A stretch of DNA of 14,429 bases from Candidatus Methanophagales archaeon (GCA_021161765.1 JAGGZZ010000211.1:1-14429); one strand, 5' to 3'. Counted from the first letter of the stretch, positions 1-6,873 are shown. Made by a program: numbers and translations. The notes: generated by a model not told the origin, from the letters alone.

Positions 1-79
1 CATTGTATTTCCTTCTTAGTGCAGAGCCACAAAAAGGGCATCTGTCCATACTGGTAACGGCCTCTATAACTTTTGCCAT
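1..79 (-). CDS. Zinc-ribbon protein, N-terminal part (runs off the window)
   Basis: An open frame starts at the ATG at 79 and runs off the left edge, so only 26 codons are visible. The peptide begins MAKVIEAVTSMDRCPFCGSA and contains a CPFCG knuckle (Cys14, Cys17), the first half of a zinc ribbon. The second cysteine pair would lie outside the window. A TATA-like box at 98-107 sits 19-28 nt upstream, which suits a leaderless archaeal mRNA. Downstream sequence is missing, so function cannot be assigned; small zinc ribbons occur in many regulators and nucleic-acid-binding proteins. The clean start, promoter and Cys pair make it likely real, but it is partial. Confidence 0.45.
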   Translation of the reverse strand, partial: MAKVIEAVTSMDRCPFCGSALRRKYN

Positions 80-97
80 AAGAATAAATCGGCGGTT

Positions 98-107
98 AAT
101 ATAAAAG
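98..107 (-). promoter_or_regulatory. TATA-like box for the zinc-ribbon ORF
   Basis: On the minus strand the sequence reads CTTTTATATT, 19-28 nt before the ATG at 79. That spacing puts the transcription start at or next to the ATG. This is a pattern call only. Confidence 0.35.
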
Positions 108-121
108 AGTTTTAAGTGAAA

Positions 122-250
122 CTATGGGTCTGAGGCTTGCTTCCCATCAACTACGCCGTCTCCCTTAACTAAATCGGTTGGTAGGTTTCCGAAATCCTCA
201 AAACACGGAAGTACGCCTGGAACATATACCAAGCCAATTCGATGATTCAT
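122..250 (-). pseudogene. 42-codon gene stub, perhaps the N-terminus of a glutamine-amidotransferase-like protein
   Basis: The frame opens at the ATG at 250 and stops at TAG (124-122). The peptide starts MNHRIGLVYVPGVLPCFEDF and continues GNLPTDLVKGDGVVDGK, with the strongly protein-like composition of a conserved enzyme N-terminus. An AGGGGGAA ribosome-binding sequence lies just upstream. At 42 residues it is far too short to be a complete enzyme, so I read it as the 5' end of a gene whose remainder was deleted near position 124. From memory the wording resembles archaeal CobB/CobQ-like or other class-I glutamine amidotransferase-type proteins, but I cannot confirm this. Its start overlaps the end of the coiled-coil frame (198-452) on the same strand, as in a tightly packed former operon. 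Confidence 0.4.
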
Positions 251-452
251 AAATGTTCCCCCTAAAAGCTCTTTCAACAGGCTCATCCAAAATCTCTCCA
301 ACTATCTCTCTTAGTTCATCCTTCAACTGCTCAAGCTCATCATACTTATCCTTAAGCGTTTTTACAGTGTCCGTAAGCTCTTCCAAATCTTCGTTTGCTT
401 CTTGTGTAAGGTGGAGGATGTGGTGATCATATGCTTCTATAATTTCTGGCAA
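198..452 (-). CDS. Hypothetical coiled-coil protein, possibly a 5'-truncated remnant
   Basis: About 84 codons from a TTG at 452. The open frame itself extends upstream to about 536 but contains no ATG or GTG. Residues ~17-55 are rich in Glu, Lys, Leu and Asp in heptad-like order (for example DLEELTDTVKTLKDKYDELE), predicting a coiled coil. Codon choice in 270-450 is like that of the intact genes, so this strand is probably the true coding strand there. The last ~18 residues overlap the start of the downstream stub in another frame. No good start is visible, and upstream DNA appears to code on the opposite strand, so the gene probably lost its 5' end. No family recognised. Confidence 0.35.
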   Translation of the reverse strand: MPEIIEAYDHHILHLTQEANEDLEELTDTVKTLKDKYDELEQLKDELREIVGEILDEPVERAFRGNIYESSNWLGICSRRTSVF

Positions 453-479
453 TGGTCTTACACCGAAATTCGCAGAGAT

Positions 480-1018
480 TCCCTTGAGTCTATCCGAGCT
501 GAGTTGAAAGAGATGGCTTTTGCGTCCACCGCCGATTTAGACAGGATATTCACACTCTCAGACCTTCCGATCAAAGAGGATATAAAAGCCAGGATGGAAC
601 TTTTAAGAAGGCACAGAGCAAGCTATTTTCTCATCCTGGAGATACTCACCAATCTCACGGATGGACTAAAAAGAGGCTCACGAGGAATCCTGCACTCTCA
701 AGAGCAATAGAAAGTGGAAACGAGGATATTGCGAGGCTATTAGCTATTGATAGGCTAATTGAATACATACGGCATGGGAAAATCACTTTCCCCGGCAGTT
801 ATTGGTATCAAGACCTCGGAGCAAGGATAAAGGGTGTAACTTGTGATGATAAAGAATTTTTAACGCCAGAAATCCTCGAAAAGCTTATATCCGGCAACTA
901 TGAGGTGGATATATCGCCCCTTTATGATGTTTCATGCTTCACTGATGCAGAAGATGACGACCTTCCACCTTCCTCTTGGGTAGATTTCTCAGATGTGCTG
1001 AAAGAGATTTCTAAATAA
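480..1018 (+). pseudogene. Hypothetical protein, broken by a frameshift near 660-675
   Basis: Two plus-strand frames join into one plausible protein. The first (frame of 480-710) carries LESIRAELKEMAFASTADLD and continues through a helical stretch to about residue NLTDG. The second (frame of 662-1018) continues from WTKKRLTRNPALSRAIESG through IEYIRHGKITFPGSYWYQDL to an acidic end at TAA (1016-1018). The join falls at a run of five A's (668-672), so a one-base indel is the likely lesion. An internal ATG exists at 513; a convincing N-terminus is missing because upstream DNA reads better on the other strand. The end overlaps the end of a convergent minus-strand pseudogene by 8 nt. I do not recognise the family. 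A sequencing or assembly indel is an alternative to true decay. Confidence 0.45.
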
Positions 1019-1694
1019 ACGGCTCTTCGTTCAATAAAATTTCTTTCGGCTTTTCCTTACCCTTCTCCATCTCGTCACCCGCGCTCATGTCAAAAACTCT
1101 TTTCAAAAAGCTATAATGTCGCACAAAAGTTAAATATCCGTTCTTCCGTGTCAAAATAGAGAACAAATGCATCATAGTCCTTTTTTCGCTCTTTCTTCGC
1201 ATCTTCTAACAACTTTCCTCTTTTTTCTTCTGCATACACCATCCCCGGGACTTTTTCATTCGACTGTTTCCTGTAGAACAAAAACCAGTACATAAAATCA
1301 AAAGTGTCCTCCAATACGAGTTCCTCCATCTTCCTTTCGTAGTGCTCCACGAGTAATGAATGAACATTCACCTCTGCTGGTCTGTCTTCAAGAATCGTCT
1401 TCAGAAGTCTCTCACCTGCTTCATTATCCTTTTCTACCAATCTCTCTTTTAACCACTCGTCACAACTTCCGGGCCTTCCAGAAATGCTATTATCACATCG
1501 GGAAATCCTTCTACCTCCCCCTGTTCGTCTGCTACCAATACAGAACAGACCTCTTCAAAATCCGTCAATAACCAGACATCAAAGCTGTTCAGCGCTTTTA
1601 TTTCTCCCTCTCCCTCCTATCCTTTGACTATTGCAAACTCATGTGCTTTCAACTCCTCTTCCTCGCCCAGCATCCTTAATTTGCTCTTTTTCAT
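1011..1694 (-). pseudogene. Hypothetical protein gene with one nonsense codon and two frameshifts
   Basis: A protein-like reading starts at the ATG at 1694 (MKKSKLRMLGEEEELKAHEF). It meets TAG at codon 26 (1619-1617), where GAG would fit, and continues in the same frame through ALNSFDVWLLTDFEEVCSVL to about 1470. It then shifts frame (CDEWLKERLVEKDNEAGE and onward, to about 1120). It shifts again near TTTTGTGCG (about 1119) into RHYSFLKRVFDMSAGDEMEK and ends at TAG 1013-1011. Joined, it would be about 225 residues of acidic/basic soluble protein with an aromatic segment (FDFMYWFLFYRK). No known family recognised. Three independent lesions argue for genuine decay rather than a single sequencing error. 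Confidence 0.5.
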
Positions 1695-1713
1695 ATGCCC
1701 TGCAAAAAATCAA

Positions 1714-1734
1714 TTTGCATTTTGCACTTTGCAT
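1714..1734. repeat. Three 7-bp tandem units (TTTGCAT/TTTGCAC/TTTGCAT)
   Basis: TTTGCAT, TTTGCAC and TTTGCAT lie head to tail, followed by TTTACG, in the 50-bp gap between the 3' end of nadX and the start of the broken minus-strand gene. They may be a remnant of a larger dispersed intergenic repeat or a short slippage tract. No function is evident. Confidence 0.5.
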
Positions 1735-1744
1735 TTTACGCTTC

Positions 1745-2584
1745 CTACGTCCCCACCCTTATCGGATAAGAGATGCTTTTCAGCGTTGCAATTGCAGAAA
1801 GAGCAGCTAAATAGCTCGTCTTCGGATTCGCCCGCGAAGGGACGTTCTCCACACGCACGAATAACTTACCAAATTCGCCTCTCGCTTCTATCTCGTGCAC
1901 GTTCTCCACCGCAGAGGGGTCTGCAACGATTTTCACCCGGGTAGCCTCGGGACCTATACCTGCAAGGCTTAAAGAGGCAGCTACGTTCACGTTCTCCGGG
2001 AAAAATCTTACTGCTTCCTTCGCAGAACCCGTGAACAGCGTTTCCTCCTCTTCTATCGAAAGCAAGTCTATCCCCTTTTCCTTCACGTACGCATTACCCG
2101 CGAATCCCGAAGGTGGCTTCCTTGTCGTTAACAGCACCGAGTGTATCCCGCCAATAGCACCGGATTTTAGCCCGTCTATACCTGCCACGGCGCCCGACGG
2201 GATATATACTTTACACCCTTTTTCCTTTGATATATGCTCGATTTCTTCAAAAAGACCATCCTCGTATATTAACGCACCCACGGTTAATATCATCACGTCC
2301 TTACCCTGTTTTAACGCGGGTATCGCAAACTCACGAACCGCAGCCTGCGATGCACACTCTATCAGTAGGTCAACCCCAGTTAAAATTTCGTCCAGCCTCG
2401 CGCTATCGGATTTTATTATCGCGGGCTTTTTTATCAGGCTTTTACGCAGCTTTTCTATCCTTTCAGGATGGCTGTCTATCAAAAATTTCAGCTCCATTCC
2501 TAAGTCCGCATATCCGTCTATCGCCTTGCATATTTCAGTCCCTATCGCACCGCAGCCGACTACACCCACTCGTATTTTCGTCAT
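1745..2584 (-). CDS. nadX: L-aspartate dehydrogenase (NadX)
   Basis: A 279-residue protein, the usual length for this family. It oxidises L-aspartate to iminoaspartate with NAD(P)+, the first step of NAD synthesis in organisms lacking the oxygen-linked oxidase NadB. The N-terminus carries the Rossmann dinucleotide motif GVVGCGAIG (residues 7-15). Further family marks are IPSGAVAGIDGLKSG (~128-142), FFPENVNVAASLSLAG (~194-209), a conserved His in ENVHEIEARGEFG (~217-229) and NPKTSYLAALSAIATL near the C-terminus. I chose the ATG at 2584 because the frame extends 28 codons further only by running past the TATA-like box at 2607-2616 and into the divergent nadC promoter. It stops with TAG. Divergent nadC, the third pathway enzyme, supports the assignment. 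Confidence 0.9.
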   Translation of the reverse strand: MTKIRVGVVGCGAIGTEICKAIDGYADLGMELKFLIDSHPERIEKLRKSLIKKPAIIKSDSARLDEILTGVDLLIECASQAAVREFAIPALKQGKDVMILTVGALIYEDGLFEEIEHISKEKGCKVYIPSGAVAGIDGLKSGAIGGIHSVLLTTRKPPSGFAGNAYVKEKGIDLLSIEEEETLFTGSAKEAVRFFPENVNVAASLSLAGIGPEATRVKIVADPSAVENVHEIEARGEFGKLFVRVENVPSRANPKTSYLAALSAIATLKSISYPIRVGT

Positions 2585-2606
2585 AAACTTTCTGCTTAAA
2601 AACCGT

Positions 2607-2616
2607 CTATAAAAAG
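2607..2616 (-). promoter_or_regulatory. TATA-like box of nadX
   Basis: CTTTTTATAG on the minus strand ends 22 nt before the nadX ATG. This predicts a transcript starting at or within a few nt of the start codon. Confidence 0.45.
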
Positions 2617-2632
2617 AAAAGTTTATTAGAAG

Positions 2633-2640
2633 TATAAATA
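2633..2640 (+). promoter_or_regulatory. TATA-like box of nadC
   Basis: TATAAATA lies 60 nt before the nadC ATG at 2700, predicting a start near 2660-2667 and a leader of about 35 nt. This makes the upstream TTG at 2649 an unlikely start, since it would lie before the transcript begins. Together with the nadX box it forms a 115-bp divergent promoter. Confidence 0.5.
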
Positions 2641-2699
2641 AATCTTCTTTGGTAAAGTTAACTAACATTCATCTTGAAATAACGGGGAGCTTGTTGCAC

Positions 2700-3524
2700 A
2701 TGCTGCTGAAAGAGATAGAGCATTTTTTGGAGGAAGATATAGGGCACGGGTATTACGAGCCGATATGTCCCCCCACGGATAGTAAAGCGGAGATAACCGC
2801 GAAGGAAGAAGGTGTTCTTGCAGGTTTAGAAGAGGTAAAAGAGATATTAGACTATTTGTCGGTTCAGTATTCCAGTGGATTTGAAGACGGAGCCCGAATA
2901 AGAAGCGGCGATACGATTTTGACGGTGCGCGGGACAGGTGCGAAGATATTGAGGGCAGAACGACTTGTGCTCAATTTCATGGGCAGAATGAGCGGTATAG
3001 CGACTTTAACGGATACGCTTGTAAACGAAGCAAGAAGGGTAAATCAGCGTATAAAAGTAGCAGGAACGAGGAAAACAACGCCGGGGTTCAGGAAATACGA
3101 GAAGAAAGCGATAAGGATTGGAGGCGGCGACCCACACAGATTCGGGCTCTACGAGGCAGTAATAATAAAAGACAATCACATAAAGCTGATGGGGCTGGAG
3201 AATGCGATAAAGAAGGTAAAAGGGAGCACAAGCTTCACAAAGAAAATCGAAGTTGAGGTTGAAAATATCGCGGAGGCGTTAAAAGCGGCGGAATTGAAGG
3301 TGGACATAATCATGCTCGATAACATGACAGCAGCGGAAGTAAAAGACTGCGTGAGGTTGTTGAGCGATAAAGGGCTTCGTGATGGCTTGATTTTAGAAGC
3401 TTCGGGTGGGATAAATATGGGAAATATAAAGGATTTTGCTTCTACTGGCGTTGATGTTGTTTCAATCGGCATGATTACTCATTCCGCTAAATGGTTGGGC
3501 TTTTCGATGAATGTCGTGGAATAG
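2700..3524 (+). CDS. nadC: Quinolinate phosphoribosyltransferase (nicotinate-nucleotide pyrophosphorylase, carboxylating)
   Basis: A 274-residue enzyme converting quinolinate and PRPP to nicotinate mononucleotide, CO2 and pyrophosphate. The type II PRTase barrel motifs are all present: TRKTTPGFRKYEKKA (~123-137), GGGDPHRFGLYE (~141-152), IIKDNHI (~155-161), EVEVEN (~184-189), IMLDNM (~204-209) and EASGGI (~233-238). The start at 2700 follows a GGGGAG ribosome-binding sequence (2683-2688); a TTG-initiated longer form from 2649 would begin too close to the TATA box. One oddity is that the N-terminal DIGHG motif, usually followed by D-(I/V)-T, is followed here by YYEPICPP. ModD-type paralogues share this fold, but pairing with divergent nadX favours NadC. 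Stops with TAG. Confidence 0.92.
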   Translation: MLLKEIEHFLEEDIGHGYYEPICPPTDSKAEITAKEEGVLAGLEEVKEILDYLSVQYSSGFEDGARIRSGDTILTVRGTGAKILRAERLVLNFMGRMSGIATLTDTLVNEARRVNQRIKVAGTRKTTPGFRKYEKKAIRIGGGDPHRFGLYEAVIIKDNHIKLMGLENAIKKVKGSTSFTKKIEVEVENIAEALKAAELKVDIIMLDNMTAAEVKDCVRLLSDKGLRDGLILEASGGINMGNIKDFASTGVDVVSIGMITHSAKWLGFSMNVVE

Positions 3525-3566
3525 CAGGCACAGTCGAATCTCGTGGTTAATAATTTTCGGAATGAC

Positions 3567-3584
3567 TTATAAATATATTTATAC
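3567..3584 (+). promoter_or_regulatory. TATA-box region of serS
   Basis: TTATAAATATATTTATAC is a strong A-T rich box 42-59 nt before the serS ATG. It predicts a start near 3595-3605 and a leader of about 20-30 nt that would include GAGAG at about 3614-3618. Confidence 0.5.
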
Positions 3585-3625
3585 GTCCACGAGATATTAA
3601 GTAATTACGATACGAGAGCGAACAA

Positions 3626-5125
3626 ATGAACATAGAATTCCAGCTAAAAGTCGGGCTTAAATGCAGTGGGCGTTTAAGTGACGCCGTAAGTTTGTCAGAC
3701 CTGACGGAGTTTGTGAAGTATTGTAATGAAGGCATATTAAAAAAAGGTGCACCTCCCGGTTGCGGTGCTGAAATTACGAGGTGGGACGTTGCCGGGGAAA
3801 AAATTGGGCTGAAAATCGTCTCGGATAGGTTTGTGAGGGCGCATGATGCACTTTTCAGATTGAAGAACGAGTTTGGTAAATTTTTAGGTAAGCACCGAAT
3901 AGGGATAAGGGGTATAGAAATAGAGGATTATGAGATAGGAATAGAATGGGAAGAGGGATTGAGAATAAAGAAATTACCGTTTGTAAAGGAAATAAAACAG
4001 GAAAAAGGGAGATTGCGTCTTTTTCTGGATGTGGACGAGTCTGCGTTAGAAAGAAGGATTCCCGATAGAATATTAAGGCTATTGGAGGATAAATGCGAGG
4101 CGGAAAGGTGGAAGGGCAAAAGTGAGCACTGGGAATTGCTGTTTGAAAGTGGCAAGAGGGATTTCTATTTCGATAAGGACCCTACGGAAGAACTGATAAA
4201 GCGAGGTTGGATACGGCATGCAGCGGGAAGGGGGCAGTGGATATACGGGCCGCAATTAACGAAGATATTCAGAGCTTTTGAGCGTGCCTTGCTGGAGGAA
4301 GTGTGCAAGCCCCTGGGATATGAGGAGATGATTTTTCCTAAGTTCGTGCCCTGGGACGTGTGGAAGCGTTCAGGGCATGCAAAAGGGATTTATCCTGAGG
4401 CGTACTACGTATGCACGCCAAAGACGCGAGACCCCGAATACTGGGAGGAAGTGATGGATTATTACAAAGTTACGAATGAGATTCCCCTCGACATGATAAT
4501 GGATAGGATAGAGCCCGTGGGGGGGATGTGCTATGCGCAATGTCCGCCGTTTTGGATTTTCATGCAGGGGAAGATAATACCCGATGAAATTCTACCAATA
4601 ACGGTTTTTGACCGGTCAGGAACCTCTCATCGCTATGAAAGTGGTGGGCTTCATGGCATAGAGCGGCTTGATGAGTTCCACAGGGTGGAGATAGTATGGA
4701 TAGGGAAGAAGGAGCAGGTAATAGAACATGCGAAGCAGCTACAGGAAGGATACCGCCGCATATTCGAGGAGCTTATGGACATCGAGTGGCGCGAAGCATG
4801 GGTAACACCCTGGTTCATGGCGCAGGAAGGAAAAGCGGGTATGGCAGAGTCGAAGGAAGTGGGAACTACCGATTACGAAGCGGTCCTGCCTTATAGCGGG
4901 AAATGGCTGGAGTTTCAAAATGTGAGTGTGAATGGCAATAAATATCCAAAAGGGTTCAGCGTGAAACTGCAAAGTGGCGAGGAATTGTGGTCCGGGTGTT
5001 CGGGTGTTGGGCTGGAGCGGTGGGCTGCTGTTTTTCTCGCGCAGAAAGGTTTTGACCAGGATAAATGGCCTGAAAAGTTCAGAACTATCGTGGGTGAGCT
5101 GCCCGAGGTGTTCAGGTTTTTATAG
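3626..5125 (+). CDS. serS: Serine--tRNA ligase, type-2 (methanogenic-type)
   Basis: A 499-residue cytosolic enzyme charging tRNA-Ser with serine. It matches the zinc-dependent type-2 SerRS of methanogens (about 500 residues), not the common type-1 with its N-terminal coiled coil. The N-terminal third is the family's mixed alpha/beta tRNA-binding domain. The class II catalytic domain starts near residue 180. Candidate zinc ligands are Cys306 (in MCYAQCPPFW), Glu355 (in FHRVEIVW) and Cys458 (in ELWSGCSGVGLERW). From memory these correspond to Cys306, Glu355 and Cys461 of the Methanosarcina barkeri enzyme. Motif-2-like SGTSHRYESGG (~331-341) and motif-3-like GVGLERWAAVFLAQKGF are present. Transcribed from its own TATA box; stops with TAG. 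This gene is the best taxonomic marker in the window. Confidence 0.96.
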   Translation: MNIEFQLKVGLKCSGRLSDAVSLSDLTEFVKYCNEGILKKGAPPGCGAEITRWDVAGEKIGLKIVSDRFVRAHDALFRLKNEFGKFLGKHRIGIRGIEIEDYEIGIEWEEGLRIKKLPFVKEIKQEKGRLRLFLDVDESALERRIPDRILRLLEDKCEAERWKGKSEHWELLFESGKRDFYFDKDPTEELIKRGWIRHAAGRGQWIYGPQLTKIFRAFERALLEEVCKPLGYEEMIFPKFVPWDVWKRSGHAKGIYPEAYYVCTPKTRDPEYWEEVMDYYKVTNEIPLDMIMDRIEPVGGMCYAQCPPFWIFMQGKIIPDEILPITVFDRSGTSHRYESGGLHGIERLDEFHRVEIVWIGKKEQVIEHAKQLQEGYRRIFEELMDIEWREAWVTPWFMAQEGKAGMAESKEVGTTDYEAVLPYSGKWLEFQNVSVNGNKYPKGFSVKLQSGEELWSGCSGVGLERWAAVFLAQKGFDQDKWPEKFRTIVGELPEVFRFL

Positions 5126-5133
5126 AATAAACC

Positions 5134-5156
5134 CTTTTCTTTTAGAAAAAGAAAAG
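5134..5156 (+). terminator. Possible A-T rich hairpin / transcription end after serS
   Basis: CTTTTCTTTT (5134-5143) and AAAAGAAAAG (5147-5156) form a perfect 10-bp stem with a 3-nt loop, starting 9 nt after the serS stop. Archaeal termination depends mainly on U-runs, and these occur here. The stem is weak (two G-C pairs), so this is tentative. The following 5160-5299 gap is A-rich with no recognisable gene. Confidence 0.3.
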
Positions 5157-5299
5157 CGTTTTCGGAAAAGAAAAACTAAGGATAAGGAGGATAGAAAAAT
5201 AAAATTAACAGTTCTTGTAGACAATAATAGAGAAAATAAATTATAAGAAGCCCATGCTAACCAAAAACTTTTTAAGCAAGGTACAGTTTACTCAAATAT

Positions 5300-6109
5300 A
5301 TGAAACCAAAAGCAAAGATACCTCTTGTAATTGCATGTGTAATATGCCTTGTAGTAGGCATACTGGCAGGCTATTTACCCGGCTATTATTCCGACATTCA
5401 AAATCAAGGTGATATTCTAACACAGGTATCCACCATTGACGCGATATTGGGTGGTCTTTATGATGGTGTAATAACTTACGGTGATTTGAAGGATTATGGC
5501 GACTTCGGCATCGGCACTTTTGAAGGTTTGGATGGCGAAATGGTTGCATTGGATGGCAATTTTTATCAGATTAAAGCAGATGGTGTGGCTTACCCTGTTA
5601 CCGATACTATGACTACTCCTTTCGCCTGCGTGATTTTTTTTGACGCAGACCGAGAAATACCTGTAGGGGAAGGAATGAATTATACACAATTTCAGGATTA
5701 TTTGAGTGATGCTATTCAAGAGAAGAACATTTTTCATGCAGTTAAGATAGAAGGCACCTTCGGCTATGTTAAAACGAGAAGCGTGCCGGGGCAAGAGAAG
5801 CCTTACCCTCCCTTAGTTGAAGTTACCGCTAACCAGCCCACATTTGAATTCAATGATATTGAAGGCACAATAGTTGGTTTTTATTGCCCTGATTATGTAG
5901 AAGGGCTGAATGTCCCCGGGTATCACCTGCATTTTATCACTGCGGATAGAAAAGCGGGTGGGCACGTCCTTGAATTTATTATTAAAGACGCAAAACTATC
6001 CGTTGATTATACTTCGGAACTTCATATCATTCTGCCAGACACGGAAGAGTTCAATCGCCTGGATTTGACAAAAAGTAGAAAAGAGGAACTGGAAGAGGCG
6101 GAAAAATGA
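5300..6109 (+). CDS. budA: Alpha-acetolactate decarboxylase, membrane-anchored or exported
   Basis: A 269-residue protein. Residues ~7-30 are hydrophobic (IPLVIACVICLVVGILAGYL), predicting a signal peptide or membrane anchor with the enzyme outside the cell. The catalytic domain follows: VSTIDAILGGLYDG, GTFEGLDGEMVALDGNFYQ, DTMTTPFACVIFF, and the zinc site GYHLHFITADRKAGGHVLEF (His209, His211, His222). The HxH-(10)-H spacing equals that of the Brevibacillus brevis enzyme as I remember it (His194, His196, His207). Glu80 and Arg160 sit at matching offsets to its Glu65 and Arg145. The reaction is acetolactate to acetoin plus CO2. No acetolactate synthase or butanediol dehydrogenase is in view. 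A weak TATA-like stretch (CTTTTTAAGC, ~5268-5277) suggests a leaderless transcript. A Lys/Glu-rich tail ends the protein at TGA. Confidence 0.9.
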   Translation: MKPKAKIPLVIACVICLVVGILAGYLPGYYSDIQNQGDILTQVSTIDAILGGLYDGVITYGDLKDYGDFGIGTFEGLDGEMVALDGNFYQIKADGVAYPVTDTMTTPFACVIFFDADREIPVGEGMNYTQFQDYLSDAIQEKNIFHAVKIEGTFGYVKTRSVPGQEKPYPPLVEVTANQPTFEFNDIEGTIVGFYCPDYVEGLNVPGYHLHFITADRKAGGHVLEFIIKDAKLSVDYTSELHIILPDTEEFNRLDLTKSRKEELEEAEK

Positions 6110-6172
6110 TTGCAAAAAGAACACAGTGTGAAGTTTTTTATTGTTGAAGGCGAGATTGATATGAGGACAAGA

Positions 6173-6350
6173 AAATAAATTACTGACACAGATTAACGCT
6201 TGTGGGCTCTGCCCACATCCCCGCAAGCCCTGAAAGGGCTTAATTAACACAGATGATAAAAATCAGCAATGTTAAACTTAAACAAGTCCGCGTCCGTGTA
6301 AATCAGTGTCTTAAGTAGAAAGAGGTTATACTTTATATACAAGAACAAAG
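6173..6350 (+). repeat. Duplicated intergenic element, copy A (upstream of the Lrp gene)
   Basis: This ~178-bp segment is highly similar to 6874-7054. Shared parts in order are AAATAAATTA, ACAGATTAACGC, the hairpin GTGGGC-TCT-GCCCAC (6202-6216), CCCCGC, the hairpin AAGCCC-TGAAA-GGGCTT (6225-6241), a diverged middle, GTAAATCAGTGTC, TTAAGTAGAA, and a TATA-bearing end. The outer parts (GACACAGATT and AATCAGTGTC) are imperfect inverted repeats, giving a MITE-like look. Copy A ends just before the Lrp start, so it supplies that gene's core promoter. Confidence 0.8.
6332..6340 (+). promoter_or_regulatory. TATA box of the Lrp/AsnC gene
   Basis: TTTATATAC lies 20-28 nt before the ATG at 6360. A Shine-Dalgarno match, AGGTGAT, lies at 6349-6355. 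If the TATA box alone sets the start, the mRNA would be nearly leaderless and the Shine-Dalgarno would be cut or lost, so an alternative upstream start is possible. Confidence 0.5.
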
Positions 6351-6359
6351 GTGATTGGC

Positions 6360-6863
6360 ATGAACGAAAAGGAAAAACAGAAAGAGGGGGAAATACTGAG
6401 GATACTGGAAGAAAATGCGCGGCTAAGCGATAATGAAATAGCGAAGATGGTGGACATGGATGAAGGCGGGGTAAAAGCTATCATATCAGAATTAGAGAAC
6501 AGCGGAATTATAAGAAAATACAAAGCGTTGATAAACCACGAGAAAGCCGGGATAGAGACCGTGCAAGCGGTAATAGACGTAAAAGTCAATCCTGAAAGGA
6601 ACACGGGTTATGATTCCATCGCGGAACGAATATCGCGATTTCCCGAAGTGAAGTCCGTGCGATTGATTTCTGGCGAGTATGACCTTTCGGTATTGATACA
6701 GGGGAAAACGATGCACGAGGTCGCATATTTTGTTGCAGAGAAGATAGCGCCTTTGGATGGAGTTCGTAACACGGTGACGCATTTTTTACTGAAAACGTAT
6801 AAAGAGAATGGTGAGATGTACGAAGAGGAGGAGAAGGGAGAACGATTGGCAGTAACACTGTGA
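6360..6863 (+). CDS. Lrp/AsnC-family transcriptional regulator
   Basis: A 167-residue protein. Residues ~8-55 form the N-terminal helix-turn-helix (ILRILEENARLSDNEIAKMV, then a recognition helix around GGVKAIISELENSGIIRKYK). Residues ~63-145 form the RAM ligand-binding and oligomerisation domain, with the typical VKSVRLISGEYDLSVLIQG and PLDGVRNTVTHFLLKTY strands. A charged tail follows. Lrp-family proteins sense amino acids and control their metabolism. I chose ATG 6360 over the in-frame GTG at 6351 because AGGTGAT (6349-6355) overlaps the GTG and is correctly spaced for the ATG. The next gene is an aminotransferase with a near-identical upstream element, so it is a likely target. The effector amino acid cannot be told from sequence. 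Confidence 0.9.
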   Translation: MNEKEKQKEGEILRILEENARLSDNEIAKMVDMDEGGVKAIISELENSGIIRKYKALINHEKAGIETVQAVIDVKVNPERNTGYDSIAERISRFPEVKSVRLISGEYDLSVLIQGKTMHEVAYFVAEKIAPLDGVRNTVTHFLLKTYKENGEMYEEEEKGERLAVTL

Positions 6864-6873
6864 AAAATCCCAG

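Noticed and set aside
664..676. Programmed -1 frameshift at the A5 run in the plus-strand broken gene
   Set aside because: The site (CTA AAA AGA) is not a canonical X-XXY-YYZ or A6G slippery heptamer, and no flanking stimulatory structure is evident. Nearby genes are also decayed.
2031..2612. Plus-strand open frame of 193 codons across nadX
   Set aside because: It is Ser/Pro/Ile-rich sequence antisense to the well-supported nadX gene, with no motifs; a shadow.
2649..2699. Longer NadC starting at TTG 2649
   Set aside because: It would begin only about 9 nt after the TATA-like box, before the predicted transcription start. The extra 17 residues are not family-like, and ATG 2700 has a GGGGAG sequence upstream.
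5134..5299. Small RNA gene after serS
   Set aside because: Apart from a weak A-T hairpin the stretch is A-rich and featureless, and nothing supports a tRNA or known ncRNA.
6202..6241. CRISPR-like repeats in the 6173-7054 region
   Set aside because: Only two long copies separated by a whole gene, with hairpins of different type; there is no regular short repeat-spacer spacing.
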